From: Roseovarius lutimaris
Lineage (GTDB): Bacteria > Pseudomonadota > Alphaproteobacteria > Rhodobacterales > Rhodobacteraceae
Assembly: GCF_900115165.1 (NCBI RefSeq)
Contig: NZ_FOVP01000025.1
Span: 1-44,321, forward strand
Length of the DNA stretch: 44,321 bases
Direction of reading: 5' to 3'
The notes under the pieces are model-generated. The model worked only from the letters and a program-made list of their open reading frames with translations. It was not told the origin of the DNA and did no database searches. Made by a program: the position numbers and the translations under genes. Positions 34,651-44,161 of the stretch are shown in pieces. Position 1 is the first letter of the stretch; the number at the start of each line of letters is the position of its first letter.

Positions 34651-35552
34651 AGCTTGATCTGTCGCCTGTGACCGGGTTTCTGCTGGCGGATGCCCAGGCT
34701 GACCGGGTTGTACCGCCCACCGGCTTTACCGCCTGGCTGACGCTGTTCAGCGCGGCGGCAATGGGGTTTCTGGCGGTCTTTGCCCTTGCGCTGTCGCTGG
34801 CGACCGGGCGGCTTGCGGATCGCTGGGGAAATGAGCTTGCGCGCAGCTCGACAATCCGGATTTCCGCCCCCGAGGGTCAGATGGCGGCACAGACGCAGGC
34901 CGCCCTGCGCCTGCTTGAGACAACCAGCGGCGTGGCCAGTGCGCGCGCGCTCAGTTCCGAGGAAGAGGCGGCGCTTTTGGCGCCCTGGTTCGGGCCGGAC
35001 CTGCCGATTGACCAATTGCCTATCCCACAGCTTATCGAGGTGGTCGAGGATGGGGCCGGATTTGACGCCGAGGGCCTGCGTCTGCGCCTTGCCGCCGAAG
35101 TGCCCGGCGCGGTTCTGGACGATCACACCCGCTGGCGGCGCCCGCTTGTACGCGCGGCAGACCGGCTTCGCCTACTTGGGTGGGTGTCGCTGGTGCTGAT
35201 CGGTGCGGCGGTGGCGGCGATGATCACGCTTGCGGCCAATGCGGCGCTTGCGGCCAATAGTCAGCTGATCAGCGTGCTGCGCCTTGTGGGCGCGCGTGAC
35301 ACCTTCATTGCCCGTGCTTTTGTGCGCCGCTTTACCCTGCGCGCGCTTGGCGGTGCGGCGCTTGGGGTGATGCTGGGCTGTCTGGCGGTTCTGATGTTGC
35401 CGGGCGCGGAACCCGAGGGCGGGTTTCTGACCGGGCTTGGCTTTCAGGGCTGGCATTGGCTCTGGCCGCTTGTGATCCCGCCGCTGGCGGCGGTGGTGGC
35501 TTTCTTTGCCACCCGCACGGCGGCACATAAAACGCTAAAGGATATGCCATGA
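34647..35552 (+). CDS. ftsX: Cell division protein FtsX
   Basis: A 301-residue inner-membrane partner of FtsE. The first helix is at about residues 25-48, followed by a periplasmic domain (about 60-165) with IRISAPEGQMAAQTQAALRL and the 'LPIPQLIEV' stretch typical of FtsX. Three C-terminal helices follow: LLGWVSLVLIGAAVAAMITL, LGGAALGVMLGCLAVLML, and WLWPLVIPPLAAVVAFFAT. The segment 'NSQLISVLRLVGARDTFIARAF' is the conserved cytoplasmic coupling region. The overlap with ftsE (ATGA) and with plsC downstream (ATGA) indicates one transcript. Confidence 0.9.
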   Translation: MKLDLSPVTGFLLADAQADRVVPPTGFTAWLTLFSAAAMGFLAVFALALSLATGRLADRWGNELARSSTIRISAPEGQMAAQTQAALRLLETTSGVASARALSSEEEAALLAPWFGPDLPIDQLPIPQLIEVVEDGAGFDAEGLRLRLAAEVPGAVLDDHTRWRRPLVRAADRLRLLGWVSLVLIGAAVAAMITLAANAALAANSQLISVLRLVGARDTFIARAFVRRFTLRALGGAALGVMLGCLAVLMLPGAEPEGGFLTGLGFQGWHWLWPLVIPPLAAVVAFFATRTAAHKTLKDMP

Positions 35553-36289
35553 GATATGCGGTGCAATGGCTGCGGTCGCTGGTTTTTGTCGGGCAGATGT
35601 ATGCGATGCTGCCGGTGGTCGGCTTGCTCTACATGCCCGCCGCCATCCTGAGCCGCAAGGGCGCGGTGCGGGGATGCAAGGCCTATTGCCGTTGGGTACG
35701 CTGGAGCGCGCGCTGGATGGTTGGTTTGCGCACCGAAGTGCGTGGCACGCCGCCCGAAGGGCAGGTTCTTATCGCCTCCAAGCATCAGTCATTTCTTGAT
35801 ATCCTGCTGATTTATAGCGAACTTCCGGCAGGGCGCTTTATCATGAAGCGCGAAATTCTCTGGACGCCGGTGATCGGGCTTTATGGCATGCGGATCGGCT
35901 GTATCCCGGTTAATCGCGGCAAACGCGGGGCGGCGATCAAGAAAATGGTCCAGGATGTGGCGCGCGGCGCACAAAAGCCCGGACAGCTGATCATTTACGC
36001 CCAAGGCACCCGCGTGGCGCCCGGTGTGAAGGCGCCCTACAAGATTGGCGTCGGCGTGCTTTATGAACAAATGGGTGTCACCTGCGTGCCGGCGGCCACA
36101 AATGTCGGCGTGTTCTGGCCAAAGCGCGGGATCTACCGCAAGCCGGGGCTGGCTGTGGTCGAGTTTCTGGAGCCGATTGAGGCCGGTCTTGGCAAAGAGG
36201 TCTTTATGACACGTCTAGAGGAAGAGGTCGAAACCGCCTCTGACGCGTTACTGCGCGAGGCGGGATTTCCGGTAGATGAGCGCGTCTGA
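35549..36289 (+). CDS. plsC: 1-acyl-sn-glycerol-3-phosphate acyltransferase (PlsC family)
   Basis: A 246-residue membrane-associated acyltransferase making phosphatidic acid. Motif I is SKHQSFLDIL (H-x4-D, about residues 78-87), motif II is RFIMKREILWTPVIGLYGMR, motif III is IYAQGTRVAPG at about 150, and motif IV is VTCVPAATNVGVFW. Motif III has Gln where the family usually has Glu (EGTR). The HX4D pair is intact, so activity is likely. An N-terminal helix lies at about residues 10-32. It is coupled to ftsX by a four-base overlap, linking phospholipid synthesis to the division pair. Specificity for lysophosphatidate is inferred from family. Confidence 0.86.
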   Translation: MRYAVQWLRSLVFVGQMYAMLPVVGLLYMPAAILSRKGAVRGCKAYCRWVRWSARWMVGLRTEVRGTPPEGQVLIASKHQSFLDILLIYSELPAGRFIMKREILWTPVIGLYGMRIGCIPVNRGKRGAAIKKMVQDVARGAQKPGQLIIYAQGTRVAPGVKAPYKIGVGVLYEQMGVTCVPAATNVGVFWPKRGIYRKPGLAVVEFLEPIEAGLGKEVFMTRLEEEVETASDALLREAGFPVDERV

Positions 36290-36425
36290 GACCGGAGCCA
36301 ATTGTCGATTTGTGGGGCGTCCCTGCGCTTAGGAATGCTTCAGGCTTGGTGGCCCCGTGAACGATAGACAAGCCCTCGACCTTCAGAGCGATTGAAGGAC
36401 GGCACACCAGAGGCAGGCCGCCCTG
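36290..36425. other. Intergenic stretch between plsC and lpd terminator, unexplained
   Basis: This is 136 bases between convergent genes. On the minus strand a frame is open through the whole stretch (CRPSIALKVEGLSIVHGATK then PEAFLSAGTPHKSTIGSGLR) and into plsC, with no ribosome site and no recognised family. Composition is less GC-rich than its neighbours. It could be decayed coding DNA, part of an unrecognised repeat, or nothing. Confidence 0.3.
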
Positions 36426-36460
36426 TCAAAAAACATTGTGAGCGGGATTTGCGCCCGCTC
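36426..36460 (-). terminator. Rho-independent terminator of the suc-lpd operon
   Basis: Read on the minus strand: GAGCGGG (36460-36454), a loop, CCCGCTC (36446-36440), then ACAATGTTTTTTGA. It is a 7-bp GC stem followed shortly by six Ts, six bases beyond the lpd stop. Confidence 0.75.
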
Positions 36461-36465
36461 TCAGC

Positions 36466-37854
36466 TCACGCGTGGATGGCCCCGTCGCCGCAGGCAAGTG
36501 CCGCTTCGCGCACGGCCTCGGAATATGTCGGGTGGGCGTGGCAGGTAAGCGCCAGATCCTGCGCGCTTGCGCCGAATTCCATCGCGACACAGACCTCGTG
36601 GATCAGATCGCCAGCACCGGGCCCGATGATATGCGCGCCCAGGATGCGGTCGGTTTCCTTGTCGGCTAGAATTTTCACAAACCCGTCGCCGGCAAACACC
36701 GCCTTGGCGCGGCCGTTGCCCATGAAGGAAAACTTGCCAACCTTATAGGCGCGACCTGCTTCTTTCAGGGTTTCTTCGGTTTCACCTACATTGGCGACCT
36801 CGGGGTGGGTATAGATCACGCCGGGGATCACGCCGTAATTGACATGGCCATGTTTGCCCGCCAGCACCTCGGCACAGGCCATGCCCTCATCCTCGGCCTT
36901 ATGGGCCAACATCGGACCGGCAATCGCATCGCCAATGGCGTAGATGCCCTTCACGTTCGTCTGCCAGTGGTCATCGGTCTTGATCTGGCCGCGATCGGTC
37001 ATCTCGACCCCGAGATCGGCAAGGCCAAGCCCGTCGGTATAGGGTTTGCGACCGGTTGCCAGAAGCACGATATCGGCGTCGACGGTTTCTTCCTTGTCGT
37101 TCTTGCGCAGTTTGTAGTTGACCTTGGCCTTGGTCTTGAGGGTTTCGACCGATTGCACAGCGGCGCCCATGACGAATTTCAGCCCCTGCTTTTTCAGGAT
37201 ACGCTGAAAGGTTTTCTGCACTTCGGCGTCCATGCCGGGGGTGATCGCGTCGAGGTATTCAACCACCGTGACATCCGTGCCAAGGCGGGCATAGACCGAG
37301 CCCATTTCAAGGCCGATCACGCCGGCGCCGATCACCACCATGGACTTCGGCACCTTGCCAAGTTCAAGCGCGCCGGTCGAGGTGACGACGATTTTCTCAT
37401 CGACTTCGACACCGGGGAGCGACGAGGGGACAGAGCCGCTTGCGACAATGATGTTCTTCGCCTCGTGGACCTCGTCACCCACCTTGACTTTACCCGCCTC
37501 GGGGATCGAACCCCAGCCCTTGAGCCAGTCGACCTTGTTCTTCTTGAACAGGAATTCGATGCCCTTGGTGTTCTGGCCGATGACGTCATCCTTATAGGCG
37601 AGCATCTGTTTCCAGTCGACGGACGGCGATTTGCCCTTGAGGCCCATCTTGGCAAAGTTATGCTCGGCCTCATGCAGCATATGAGAGGCGTGCAGCAAGG
37701 CCTTGGACGGGATGCAGCCAACGTTAAGACAGGTGCCGCCAAGGGTCTCGCGGCCCTCGACCACGGCGGTTTTCAGGCCCAGTTGCGCACAGCGTATGGC
37801 GCAGACATAGCCGCCGGGGCCTGCGCCGATGATGATCACGTCATAGTTTGCCAT
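36466..37854 (-). CDS. lpd: Dihydrolipoyl dehydrogenase (E3)
   Basis: A 462-residue FAD flavoprotein that reoxidises dihydrolipoamide of the 2-oxoglutarate dehydrogenase complex with NAD+. The FAD-binding start is [20 protein letters not shown]. The redox disulfide is [13 protein letters not shown] (about residues 40-52), the NAD site is [20 protein letters not shown], the second FAD contact is [20 protein letters not shown], and the dimer-interface catalytic His-Glu pair is in [11 protein letters not shown] near the end. All are intact. It is the last gene of the suc operon, about 95 bases behind the MAPEG gene. Confidence 0.96.
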   Translation of the reverse strand: MANYDVIIIGAGPGGYVCAIRCAQLGLKTAVVEGRETLGGTCLNVGCIPSKALLHASHMLHEAEHNFAKMGLKGKSPSVDWKQMLAYKDDVIGQNTKGIEFLFKKNKVDWLKGWGSIPEAGKVKVGDEVHEAKNIIVASGSVPSSLPGVEVDEKIVVTSTGALELGKVPKSMVVIGAGVIGLEMGSVYARLGTDVTVVEYLDAITPGMDAEVQKTFQRILKKQGLKFVMGAAVQSVETLKTKAKVNYKLRKNDKEETVDADIVLLATGRKPYTDGLGLADLGVEMTDRGQIKTDDHWQTNVKGIYAIGDAIAGPMLAHKAEDEGMACAEVLAGKHGHVNYGVIPGVIYTHPEVANVGETEETLKEAGRAYKVGKFSFMGNGRAKAVFAGDGFVKILADKETDRILGAHIIGPGAGDLIHEVCVAMEFGASAQDLALTCHAHPTYSEAVREAALACGDGAIHA

Positions 37855-37925
37855 TGGGTTTCCTTTTCGTTGCAGGGGTCGTTAGGGGCGCTGCCCCTCT
37901 GGCCCGTTCCGGGCCATTCACCCCG

Positions 37926-37947
37926 GAGTATTTTGGCCAAGAAGAAG
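37926..37947 (+). repeat. Recurrent intergenic motif, copy C
   Basis: GAGTATTTTGGCCAAGAAGA followed by AG. It is 20/22 identical to copy A. It lies between the MAPEG stop and the lpd start and is on the strand opposite to those genes. Confidence 0.6.
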
Positions 37948-37948
37948 A

Positions 37949-38344
37949 TCATAAGAGCGCCGCCAGAAGCATCAATGTGGTGGCGAAGAAGCCGAAAGCC
38001 CAGATCAGCGAGCGCCAGGGGCGCAGGCCGAAGTAATAGGCCGGGATATAGAGGATGCGGGCGCCGAGATAGGTATAGGCGCAGGCGGCGGTAAAGGGGG
38101 TGGAGCCGTTCGAGAGGGTGATCACCGCGCAAGCGATGGTGAAGAGGATCAGCCCTTCGAAATGGTTGTTCAGCGCGCGTTGCAGGCGGGCGGTTTTGAC
38201 CGACAGTTCTCGCGAGGGCGCGCGGTCGCGCGCGGAGCTGGTATAGCCGGGGCCAAGTTCAAGGTTCGCAGGAACCGCGAAGAGGATGAACTGGACCACT
38301 TGCAGCAGGGCGGCGAGGGTTAGGGCTGTGAGTTCGGGGGTCAT
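37949..38344 (-). CDS. MAPEG family membrane protein
   Basis: A 131-residue, four-helix integral membrane protein of the MAPEG (eicosanoid/glutathione metabolism-like) family. Helices are at about residues 5-25, 58-80, 85-108 and 112-130. The family stretch is RLQRALNNHFEGLILFTIAC (R-x-x-R-A-x-x-N-x-x-E), which carries the conserved Arg, Asn and Glu, followed by YLGARILYIPAYYFG. Bacterial members are poorly characterised and a glutathione-linked activity is only a possibility. It stands between sucB (with the extra DUF3427-like gene) and lpd in the same orientation. Confidence 0.82.
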   Translation of the reverse strand: MTPELTALTLAALLQVVQFILFAVPANLELGPGYTSSARDRAPSRELSVKTARLQRALNNHFEGLILFTIACAVITLSNGSTPFTAACAYTYLGARILYIPAYYFGLRPWRSLIWAFGFFATTLMLLAALL

Positions 38345-38448
38345 GGGGCTTTCTCGTGATGGCGGGCAGATTGCCCGACCTAAGAGTTCTGATAGTGCTA
38401 CAACGCGCTAAAGTTTAACATGTAATGCAATTTCGGCTCACAGGTTAC

Positions 38449-38469
38449 CAACAACGGTCGCGGATCCTC
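38449..38469 (-). repeat. Short imperfect copy of the sucB 3' end
   Basis: Bases 38449-38469 match 38952-38972, inside the last codons of sucB, at 17 of 21 positions. Read on the minus strand the copy would encode VEDPRPLLV, parallel to the real E2 C-terminus [11 protein letters not shown]. It sits just behind the DUF3427-like gene, so that gene is bracketed by the real and the copied end. Confidence 0.45.
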
Positions 38470-38497
38470 GACTTCCTCCATGAAGGCTATTTAAAGA

Positions 38498-38929
38498 TCA
38501 CGTTCGACTCAGGGTAAACGTTGTCGGGTAGCGCTCGCAGCAATCCACATACTTGAACGTGCCTTCGTATACAAAACTATAGGACGGATTGGCATTCTTG
38601 TGCTTACGGAAGAAAACGATCAGTTCATCATCGTTCTGCCGGTGATCTTTAATTAAATGGTCTGTTCGTCCCGACGTCTGCCCCTGCCAGGTCAGCGTAT
38701 CTCCTTCAAGCTTGTCCCGATACGGTGTTCTGTCGGCAGATTTCACTTCCGTAACAAAAAGCCAGATCGATTTTTTTCCTGATGGCCGGAACACGCCGGT
38801 ATTAATGGTTGCGTCCAAAATGCCATATGCAGACTTCAACTGCTTCCGGGAATATAGTTGTCCGATTTTCAGGTCCGTTGAGGTATAAGCAGAGCCGGAA
38901 TCCGAAAGACTATGGGCAAGGTGTGTCAT
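38498..38929 (-). CDS. Stand-alone DUF3427 / ScoMcrA-SRA-like domain protein
   Basis: A 143-residue soluble protein made of one domain. Its pattern is LYSRKQLKSAYGILDATINT at about 25-44, FVTEVKSADRTPYRDKLEGD then TLTWQGQTSGRTDHLIKDH at about 58-96, ELIVFFRKHKNANPSYSFVY, and EGTFKYVDCCERYPTTFTLS. This matches the DUF3427 / SRA-like domain ('Y-S-R', 'T-x-x-K-S', 'W-Q-x-Q', 'F-x-Y-x-G-x-F-x-Y-V') found at the C-terminus of restriction-type helicases and nucleases, where it may read modified DNA. Here no helicase or nuclease is attached. The gene starts 10 bases after the sucB stop with GAGG overlapping that stop, and it is visibly AT-richer than sucB. The assignment rests on motif recall; the function is unknown. 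Confidence 0.6.
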   Translation of the reverse strand: MTHLAHSLSDSGSAYTSTDLKIGQLYSRKQLKSAYGILDATINTGVFRPSGKKSIWLFVTEVKSADRTPYRDKLEGDTLTWQGQTSGRTDHLIKDHRQNDDELIVFFRKHKNANPSYSFVYEGTFKYVDCCERYPTTFTLSRT

Positions 38930-38939
38930 TTTTCGGTCC

Positions 38940-40466
38940 TCACAAATCCATCAGCAACCGCCGCGGATCTTCCAGGGCGTCTTTGACACGCACGAGGAAG
39001 GTCACGGCGCCTTTGCCGTCGACGATGCGGTGGTCGTAGCTGAGCGCGAGATACATCATCGGGCGGATCACCACCTCGCCGTTGATTGCCATCGGGCGAT
39101 CCTGGATCTTGTGCATGCCGAGGATACCCGATTGCGGCGGGTTCAGGATCGGCGAGGACATCAGCGAGCCATAGACGCCGCCGTTCGAGATGGTGAAAGT
39201 GCCGCCCTGCATCTCGGCCATGGAAAGCTTACCATCGCGGGCGCGCGCGCCTTTCTCGGCGATGGCTTTTTCGATCTCGGCAAAGCTCATCTGGTCGGCG
39301 TCGCGAATGACCGGCACCACAAGGCCGGTTGGCGTGCCCGCCGCGATGCCCATGTGGACGAAGTTCTTGTAGACCACATCGGTGCCGTCGATTTCGGCGT
39401 TGACCTCGGGAACCTCGCGCAGGGCGTGACAGCAGGCCTTGGTGAAGAACGACATGAAGCCAAGTTTGACGCCGTGCTTTTTGAGGAACTCATCCTTGTA
39501 TTCGTTGCGCAGGGTCATCACCCCGGTCATGTCCACCTCGTTATAGGTGGTGAGCATGGCGGCGGTGTTCTGGCTTTCCTTGAGGCGGCGCGCGATGGTC
39601 TGGCGCAGGCGGGTCATTTTCACGCGTTCCTCGCGTGAGGCATCCTCGGCAGGGGAGGGCGCGCGCGGGGCGGCGGCGTCGGGGGCCGGTGCGGCGCTTG
39701 CAGAGCTTGCGGCCTTGGCGACGTCTTCTTTCATCACGCGGCCATCGCGGCCCGTGCCGGTGACGGAATCGCGGCTTATGCCGGCCTCGGCCATGGCTTT
39801 CTTGGCGGAAGGCGCGTCTTCGACGTCACGGCCCGCAGGCGGAGTGGTGTATTGTTCACCATCAGAGCTTTTGGTGGGCTCGCTGACCGCAGCCTTTTGT
39901 GCGGCCCCGTCGCCCGAGGACAGCACGGCAAGTTTGCCACCCGCCTGCACGGTGTCGCCCTCATTGGCGAGGATTTCGGTCAGCGTGCCGGCCGCAGGGG
40001 CGGGCACTTCGACCGAGACCTTGTCGGTTTCCAGTTCGCAGAGCATCTCATCGGCTTCGACGCTATCGCCAGCCTTTTTGAACCAGGTCGAGACGGTCGC
40101 CTCGGTCACGGATTCGCCAAGGGTGGGCACCATGACATCGACACTGTCGCCGCCAGAGGCGGGCGCGCTTGCGGCGGGCTTTTCGGATTTCTCGGCCTTT
40201 TCGGTCTTGGCGGGCGCGCTTTTGGCCTCGCCTTCGGTGATGGTTGCAAGAAGGGCGTCAACACCAACGGTATCGCCCTCTTGTGCAACGATCTCGCCCA
40301 TGGTGCCGGCGGCGGGGGCGGGCACCTCGACGGTGACCTTGTCGGTTTCCAACTCGCAGAGCATTTCATCTGCTGCGACCGGATCGCCGGGTTTCTTGAA
40401 CCAGGTGGCCACGGTGGCCTCGGTCACGGATTCGCCAAGGGTGGGGACGCGGACTTCGGTTGTCAT
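38940..40466 (-). CDS. sucB: 2-oxoglutarate dehydrogenase E2, dihydrolipoyl succinyltransferase
   Basis: A 508-residue E2 core of the 2-oxoglutarate dehydrogenase complex. Two lipoyl domains are present, each with the lipoylated Lys in CELETDKV (about residues 42 and 145), joined by Ala/Pro/Lys-rich linkers. The peripheral-subunit-binding domain is at about 220-255 ([20 protein letters not shown] then [10 protein letters not shown]), and the acyltransferase domain ends in [20 protein letters not shown], with the catalytic His, and [12 protein letters not shown]. The second lipoyl domain sets it apart from the single-lipoyl E. coli enzyme. It starts 5 bases after the sucA stop. Confidence 0.96.
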   Translation of the reverse strand: MTTEVRVPTLGESVTEATVATWFKKPGDPVAADEMLCELETDKVTVEVPAPAAGTMGEIVAQEGDTVGVDALLATITEGEAKSAPAKTEKAEKSEKPAASAPASGGDSVDVMVPTLGESVTEATVSTWFKKAGDSVEADEMLCELETDKVSVEVPAPAAGTLTEILANEGDTVQAGGKLAVLSSGDGAAQKAAVSEPTKSSDGEQYTTPPAGRDVEDAPSAKKAMAEAGISRDSVTGTGRDGRVMKEDVAKAASSASAAPAPDAAAPRAPSPAEDASREERVKMTRLRQTIARRLKESQNTAAMLTTYNEVDMTGVMTLRNEYKDEFLKKHGVKLGFMSFFTKACCHALREVPEVNAEIDGTDVVYKNFVHMGIAAGTPTGLVVPVIRDADQMSFAEIEKAIAEKGARARDGKLSMAEMQGGTFTISNGGVYGSLMSSPILNPPQSGILGMHKIQDRPMAINGEVVIRPMMYLALSYDHRIVDGKGAVTFLVRVKDALEDPRRLLMDL

Positions 40467-40471
40467 GGGTA

Positions 40472-43429
40472 TTATCCTTCGATGGTCAGCGCGGCATCAA
40501 CCAGCGCTTCTTGTTGTGCTTTGTGTTGTTTGGCAAGGCCCGTGGCAGGCGAGGCCGCGGCAGGGCGCCCGGCATAGATCGGGCGTGAATGTTTGGCCTT
40601 GATGCGGGTCAGCACCCATTCGATATTGGGCTCGATGAAAGACCAGGCGCCCTGGTTCTTGGGTTCTTCCTGACACCAGACCATTTCGGCACCCTTGAAG
40701 CGTTCGAGTTCCTTGACCAGCGACATCGCCGGGAAGGGATAGAATTGCTCGATGCGCATCAGGTAGACATCATCAATGCCGCGATTGTCGCGCTCTTCGA
40801 GCAGGTCATAATAAACCTTGCCCGAACACATCACGACGCGCTTGATCTTTTTGTCCGCCGCCAGCTTGGTGTCGGAAAGCCCGTATTGCGCGTCATCCCA
40901 CAGAACCCGGTGAAAGCTTGACCCGGTGGTGAATTCCTCGGTCTTGCTGACCGCCATCTTGTGACGCAAAAGCGATTTCGGCGTCATCATGATAAGCGGC
41001 TTGCGGAAGGTGCGGTGCATCTGGCGACGCAGGATGTGGAAATAGTTCGCCGGCGTGGTGCAATTGGCCACGATCCAGTTGTCGCCGCCGCACATGGTCA
41101 GGAACCGTTCAAGACGCGCCGAAGAGTGTTCGGGCCCTTGCCCCTCATAGCCATGCGGCAACAGGCAGACGAGACCGGACATGCGCAGCCACTTGCTTTC
41201 GCCCGACGAGATGAACTGATCGAACATGATCTGGGCGCCATTGGCGAAATCGCCAAACTGGGCCTCCCAGAGGGTGAGCGCGTTGGGTTCGGCAAGGCTA
41301 TAGCCGTATTCAAAGCCGAGCACGGCGTATTCCGAGAGCATCGAATCGATGACCTCATATTGCGCCTGCCCCTCGCGGATATGGTTAAGCGGATAATACC
41401 GTTCTTCATTGTCCTGATTGATCAGGCCGGAATGGCGCTGGCTGAAGGTGCCACGGGTACAATCCTGGCCCGAAAGGCGCACAGGATAGCCCTCGGTCAT
41501 CAACGAGCCGAACGCCAATGCCTCGGCTGTGGCCCAGTCAAACCCTTTGCCGGTTTCAAACATCTTGGCCTTGGCATCAAGCAGGCGTTCCACGGTCTTG
41601 TGCAGCGGAAAATCCTTGGGGGCCGTGCTGAGCGCGCGCCCGACTTCATCCATGGTTTCGGGTGAAATAGAGGTTTCACCGCGTTCGTATTTTCCGCGAT
41701 GCGCATTGAGATCGGACCATTTCCCGTCAAGCCAGTCGGCCTTGTTGGGGCGATAATCCTTGCCGGCCTCGAACTCATCCGCGAGGTGGGATTGAAAGGC
41801 GGCCTTCATATCCTCGATTTCGCCTTCGGGGATAAGGCCGTCTTTCACAAGCCGCTCGGTATATAGCGACAGGGTGGTCTTTTGTTGTTTGATCTTCTTG
41901 TACATCACCGGATTGGTGAACATCGGCTCGTCGCCCTCGTTATGGCCAAAGCGGCGATAACAGATCAGGTCGATCACGACATCCTTGTGGAACTTCTGAC
42001 GAAATTCGGTAGCGACACGTGCGGCGTGAACACAGGCCTCGGGATCATCGCCATTGACGTGGAAAATCGGCGCCTCGACCATCAGCGCGATATCGGTCGG
42101 ATAGGGCGATGAGCGCGAGAAATGTGGTGCTGTGGTAAAGCCGATCTGATTGTTGACCACGACATGCATGGTGCCGCCGGTTTTATGCCCCTTGAGGCCC
42201 GACAGGCCAAAGCCCTCGGCAATCACGCCTTGCCCGGCAAAGGCCGCATCGCCGTGCAGCAGGATCGGCAACACGGCCGTGCGATCGGTGTCGCCAAGTT
42301 GATCCTGCTTGGCGCGCACCTTGCCCAGAACGACAGGGTTCACCGCTTCAAGGTGGCTTGGGTTCGCGGTCAGCGACAGGTGAACCTTGTTGCCGTCGAA
42401 TTCGCGGTCGCTTGAGGCGCCGAGGTGGTATTTCACATCGCCCGACCCGTCGACCTCTTCGGGCTTGAAGCTGCCGCCCTGGAATTCGTTGAAGATCGCG
42501 CGGTAGGGCTTGGCCATGACATTGGCCAGCACCGACAGGCGGCCCCGGTGGGGCATGCCGATCACGATATCGCGCACGCCAAGCTGACCGCCGCGTTTGA
42601 TGATCTGCTCCATCGCGGGAATAAGGCTTTCGCCGCCATCCAGGCCAAAGCGCTTGGTACCCATGTATTTGACATGCAGGTATTTTTCAAAGCCTTCGGC
42701 CTCGACAAGCTTGTTCAGGATCGCCTTGCGGCCTTCGCGGGTAAAGCTGATTTCCTTGTCATAGCCCTCGATCCGTTCTTTCAGCCAGGCGGATTGCTCG
42801 GGGTCTGAAATATGCATGTATTGCAGCGCGAAAGTGCCACAATAAGTGCGCCGGACGATGGCAAGGATCTCGCGCATCGACGCGATCTGAAGGCCAAGTA
42901 CGTTGTCGATGAAGATCGGGCGATCCATGTCACCCTCGGTGAAGCCATAGGACTTGGGGTCAAGCTCGGGGCGGATCGACTGTTCGCGCAGGCCAAGCGG
43001 ATCAAGATCGGCGGCAAGATGGCCACGGATGCGATAGGCCCGGATAAGCATGAGGGCGCGCACAGAATCAAGCACGGCGCGCTTCACATCCTCATCGCTA
43101 AGCTTGATGCCCTTTTCGCCTGCTTTCGCGGCGATTTTCTTGCCGGCATCCTTCATTTCGGGCGCGGCGGGATATTCGCCGGTCAATGCCGCCGTCAGGT
43201 CGTCATTCGGTTCTGGCGGCCAATCGGCGCGCGCCCAGGAGGGGCCGGCAGCCTCGGCGCGGACATCATCCCCGCCATCGCCAAGCTGGTCGAAAAACGT
43301 CTTCCACGCTTCATCGACCGCAGTCGGGTCATTGGCATAGCGCGCATAAAGCTGTTCCAGATATTCGGCATTATGCCCCTGCATGAAGCTGGAGGCATGG
43401 AACTGGTCGTTGGGGGATTGATCGGTCAT
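40472..43429 (-). CDS. sucA: 2-oxoglutarate dehydrogenase E1
   Basis: A 985-residue thiamin-diphosphate enzyme that decarboxylates 2-oxoglutarate and transfers the succinyl group to E2 lipoamide. The N-terminal E2-contact segment is [20 protein letters not shown] then [12 protein letters not shown]. The active-site parts include [20 protein letters not shown], the ThDP-binding [18 protein letters not shown] with [22 protein letters not shown], and the transketolase-like C-terminal half with [24 protein letters not shown] sequence. Length and order are normal. The start ATG follows AAGGTGACAAC, 12 bases after the sulfotransferase stop, so it is probably cotranscribed with that inserted gene. 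Confidence 0.97.
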   Translation of the reverse strand: MTDQSPNDQFHASSFMQGHNAEYLEQLYARYANDPTAVDEAWKTFFDQLGDGGDDVRAEAAGPSWARADWPPEPNDDLTAALTGEYPAAPEMKDAGKKIAAKAGEKGIKLSDEDVKRAVLDSVRALMLIRAYRIRGHLAADLDPLGLREQSIRPELDPKSYGFTEGDMDRPIFIDNVLGLQIASMREILAIVRRTYCGTFALQYMHISDPEQSAWLKERIEGYDKEISFTREGRKAILNKLVEAEGFEKYLHVKYMGTKRFGLDGGESLIPAMEQIIKRGGQLGVRDIVIGMPHRGRLSVLANVMAKPYRAIFNEFQGGSFKPEEVDGSGDVKYHLGASSDREFDGNKVHLSLTANPSHLEAVNPVVLGKVRAKQDQLGDTDRTAVLPILLHGDAAFAGQGVIAEGFGLSGLKGHKTGGTMHVVVNNQIGFTTAPHFSRSSPYPTDIALMVEAPIFHVNGDDPEACVHAARVATEFRQKFHKDVVIDLICYRRFGHNEGDEPMFTNPVMYKKIKQQKTTLSLYTERLVKDGLIPEGEIEDMKAAFQSHLADEFEAGKDYRPNKADWLDGKWSDLNAHRGKYERGETSISPETMDEVGRALSTAPKDFPLHKTVERLLDAKAKMFETGKGFDWATAEALAFGSLMTEGYPVRLSGQDCTRGTFSQRHSGLINQDNEERYYPLNHIREGQAQYEVIDSMLSEYAVLGFEYGYSLAEPNALTLWEAQFGDFANGAQIMFDQFISSGESKWLRMSGLVCLLPHGYEGQGPEHSSARLERFLTMCGGDNWIVANCTTPANYFHILRRQMHRTFRKPLIMMTPKSLLRHKMAVSKTEEFTTGSSFHRVLWDDAQYGLSDTKLAADKKIKRVVMCSGKVYYDLLEERDNRGIDDVYLMRIEQFYPFPAMSLVKELERFKGAEMVWCQEEPKNQGAWSFIEPNIEWVLTRIKAKHSRPIYAGRPAAASPATGLAKQHKAQQEALVDAALTIEG

Positions 43430-43441
43430 GTTGTCACCTTG

Positions 43442-44137
43442 TCACGCGGGCTTTGGGTGGCGGCTGTAGCCGCCCTTTTCAAAATACCACCGCAATTTCT
43501 GAACGACGGCTGATATTGTCTCGTCGTCATAATAATCACTGATGGAAAAGCCGTTCCGAAGTTCGGCTGTAACTTTCGTTTTCGGCAGTCTAGTCAGCGA
43601 GGCATCAAGCGTCAGCTTCTCGCACAGCTTTTTGAGATCGTTTTCAAGATCTTCATAGCGCACAAGAATGTCAGGCACAAAATTACCATGTTCGAACACG
43701 ATATCCTCATCGTTTGGCCCGCTTTTGTTCAGAACAAAGTCGCGAAACGCCTCGCGGTGCACTGCGAGATCATTGGGCAAGGCTGGCAGGCCCTGCCAGC
43801 CGCGGACATAGTGAAAGCGTGAGATCATACTGTCAAAAGGATCCCGGATGGTCGTGATTTTGCGGTAACGACACCATTTTTCTTCACCAAGATTTTCATG
43901 AACGGCGGCTGCGCTCATATGATTGTACCAAATCATGTCAGGGTGGGCCGTATCTTTGGGCCGCGGATGTAACCGCATGCCGATGACACCGTGATGGGTC
44001 TCTAACGTGTGGGTCTGCTCGACAACTGGATGGCCTGGCGGCGCGCAGAATGGTTGCAGGAACATCTCAACCGAGGTGCCCGCGGTTTTTCGCGTCTTGA
44101 GAAATATAAACTCATGATCGTGGCTTACCATAACCAT
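43442..44137 (-). CDS. Sulfotransferase family protein inserted in the suc operon
   Basis: A 231-residue soluble protein of the PAPS-dependent sulfotransferase superfamily. The 5'-phosphosulfate loop is FLKTRKTAGTSVEMFL (about residues 12-27), and the 3'-phosphate site is TTIRDPFDSMISRFHYVRGW (about 95-114), with the Arg and Ser that contact PAPS. A long acidic middle and a C-terminal YDDETISAVVQKLRWYFEKG follow; this resembles bacterial 'sulfotransferase family 2' proteins acting on carbohydrates or other acceptors. The acceptor is unknown. It is clearly more AT-rich than sucA and sucD, and these are normally direct neighbours in related genomes, so it looks acquired. It may start at 44137 or 44131; AAAAAGG lies upstream of the first. 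Confidence 0.8.
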   Translation of the reverse strand: MVMVSHDHEFIFLKTRKTAGTSVEMFLQPFCAPPGHPVVEQTHTLETHHGVIGMRLHPRPKDTAHPDMIWYNHMSAAAVHENLGEEKWCRYRKITTIRDPFDSMISRFHYVRGWQGLPALPNDLAVHREAFRDFVLNKSGPNDEDIVFEHGNFVPDILVRYEDLENDLKKLCEKLTLDASLTRLPKTKVTAELRNGFSISDYYDDETISAVVQKLRWYFEKGGYSRHPKPA

Positions 44138-44161
44138 ACACGAAACCTTTTTGAGGCTATC

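Noticed and set aside
36805..38094. 429-codon plus-strand frame opposite lpd
   Set aside because: It is an antisense shadow. Lpd catalytic motifs are complete on the minus strand.
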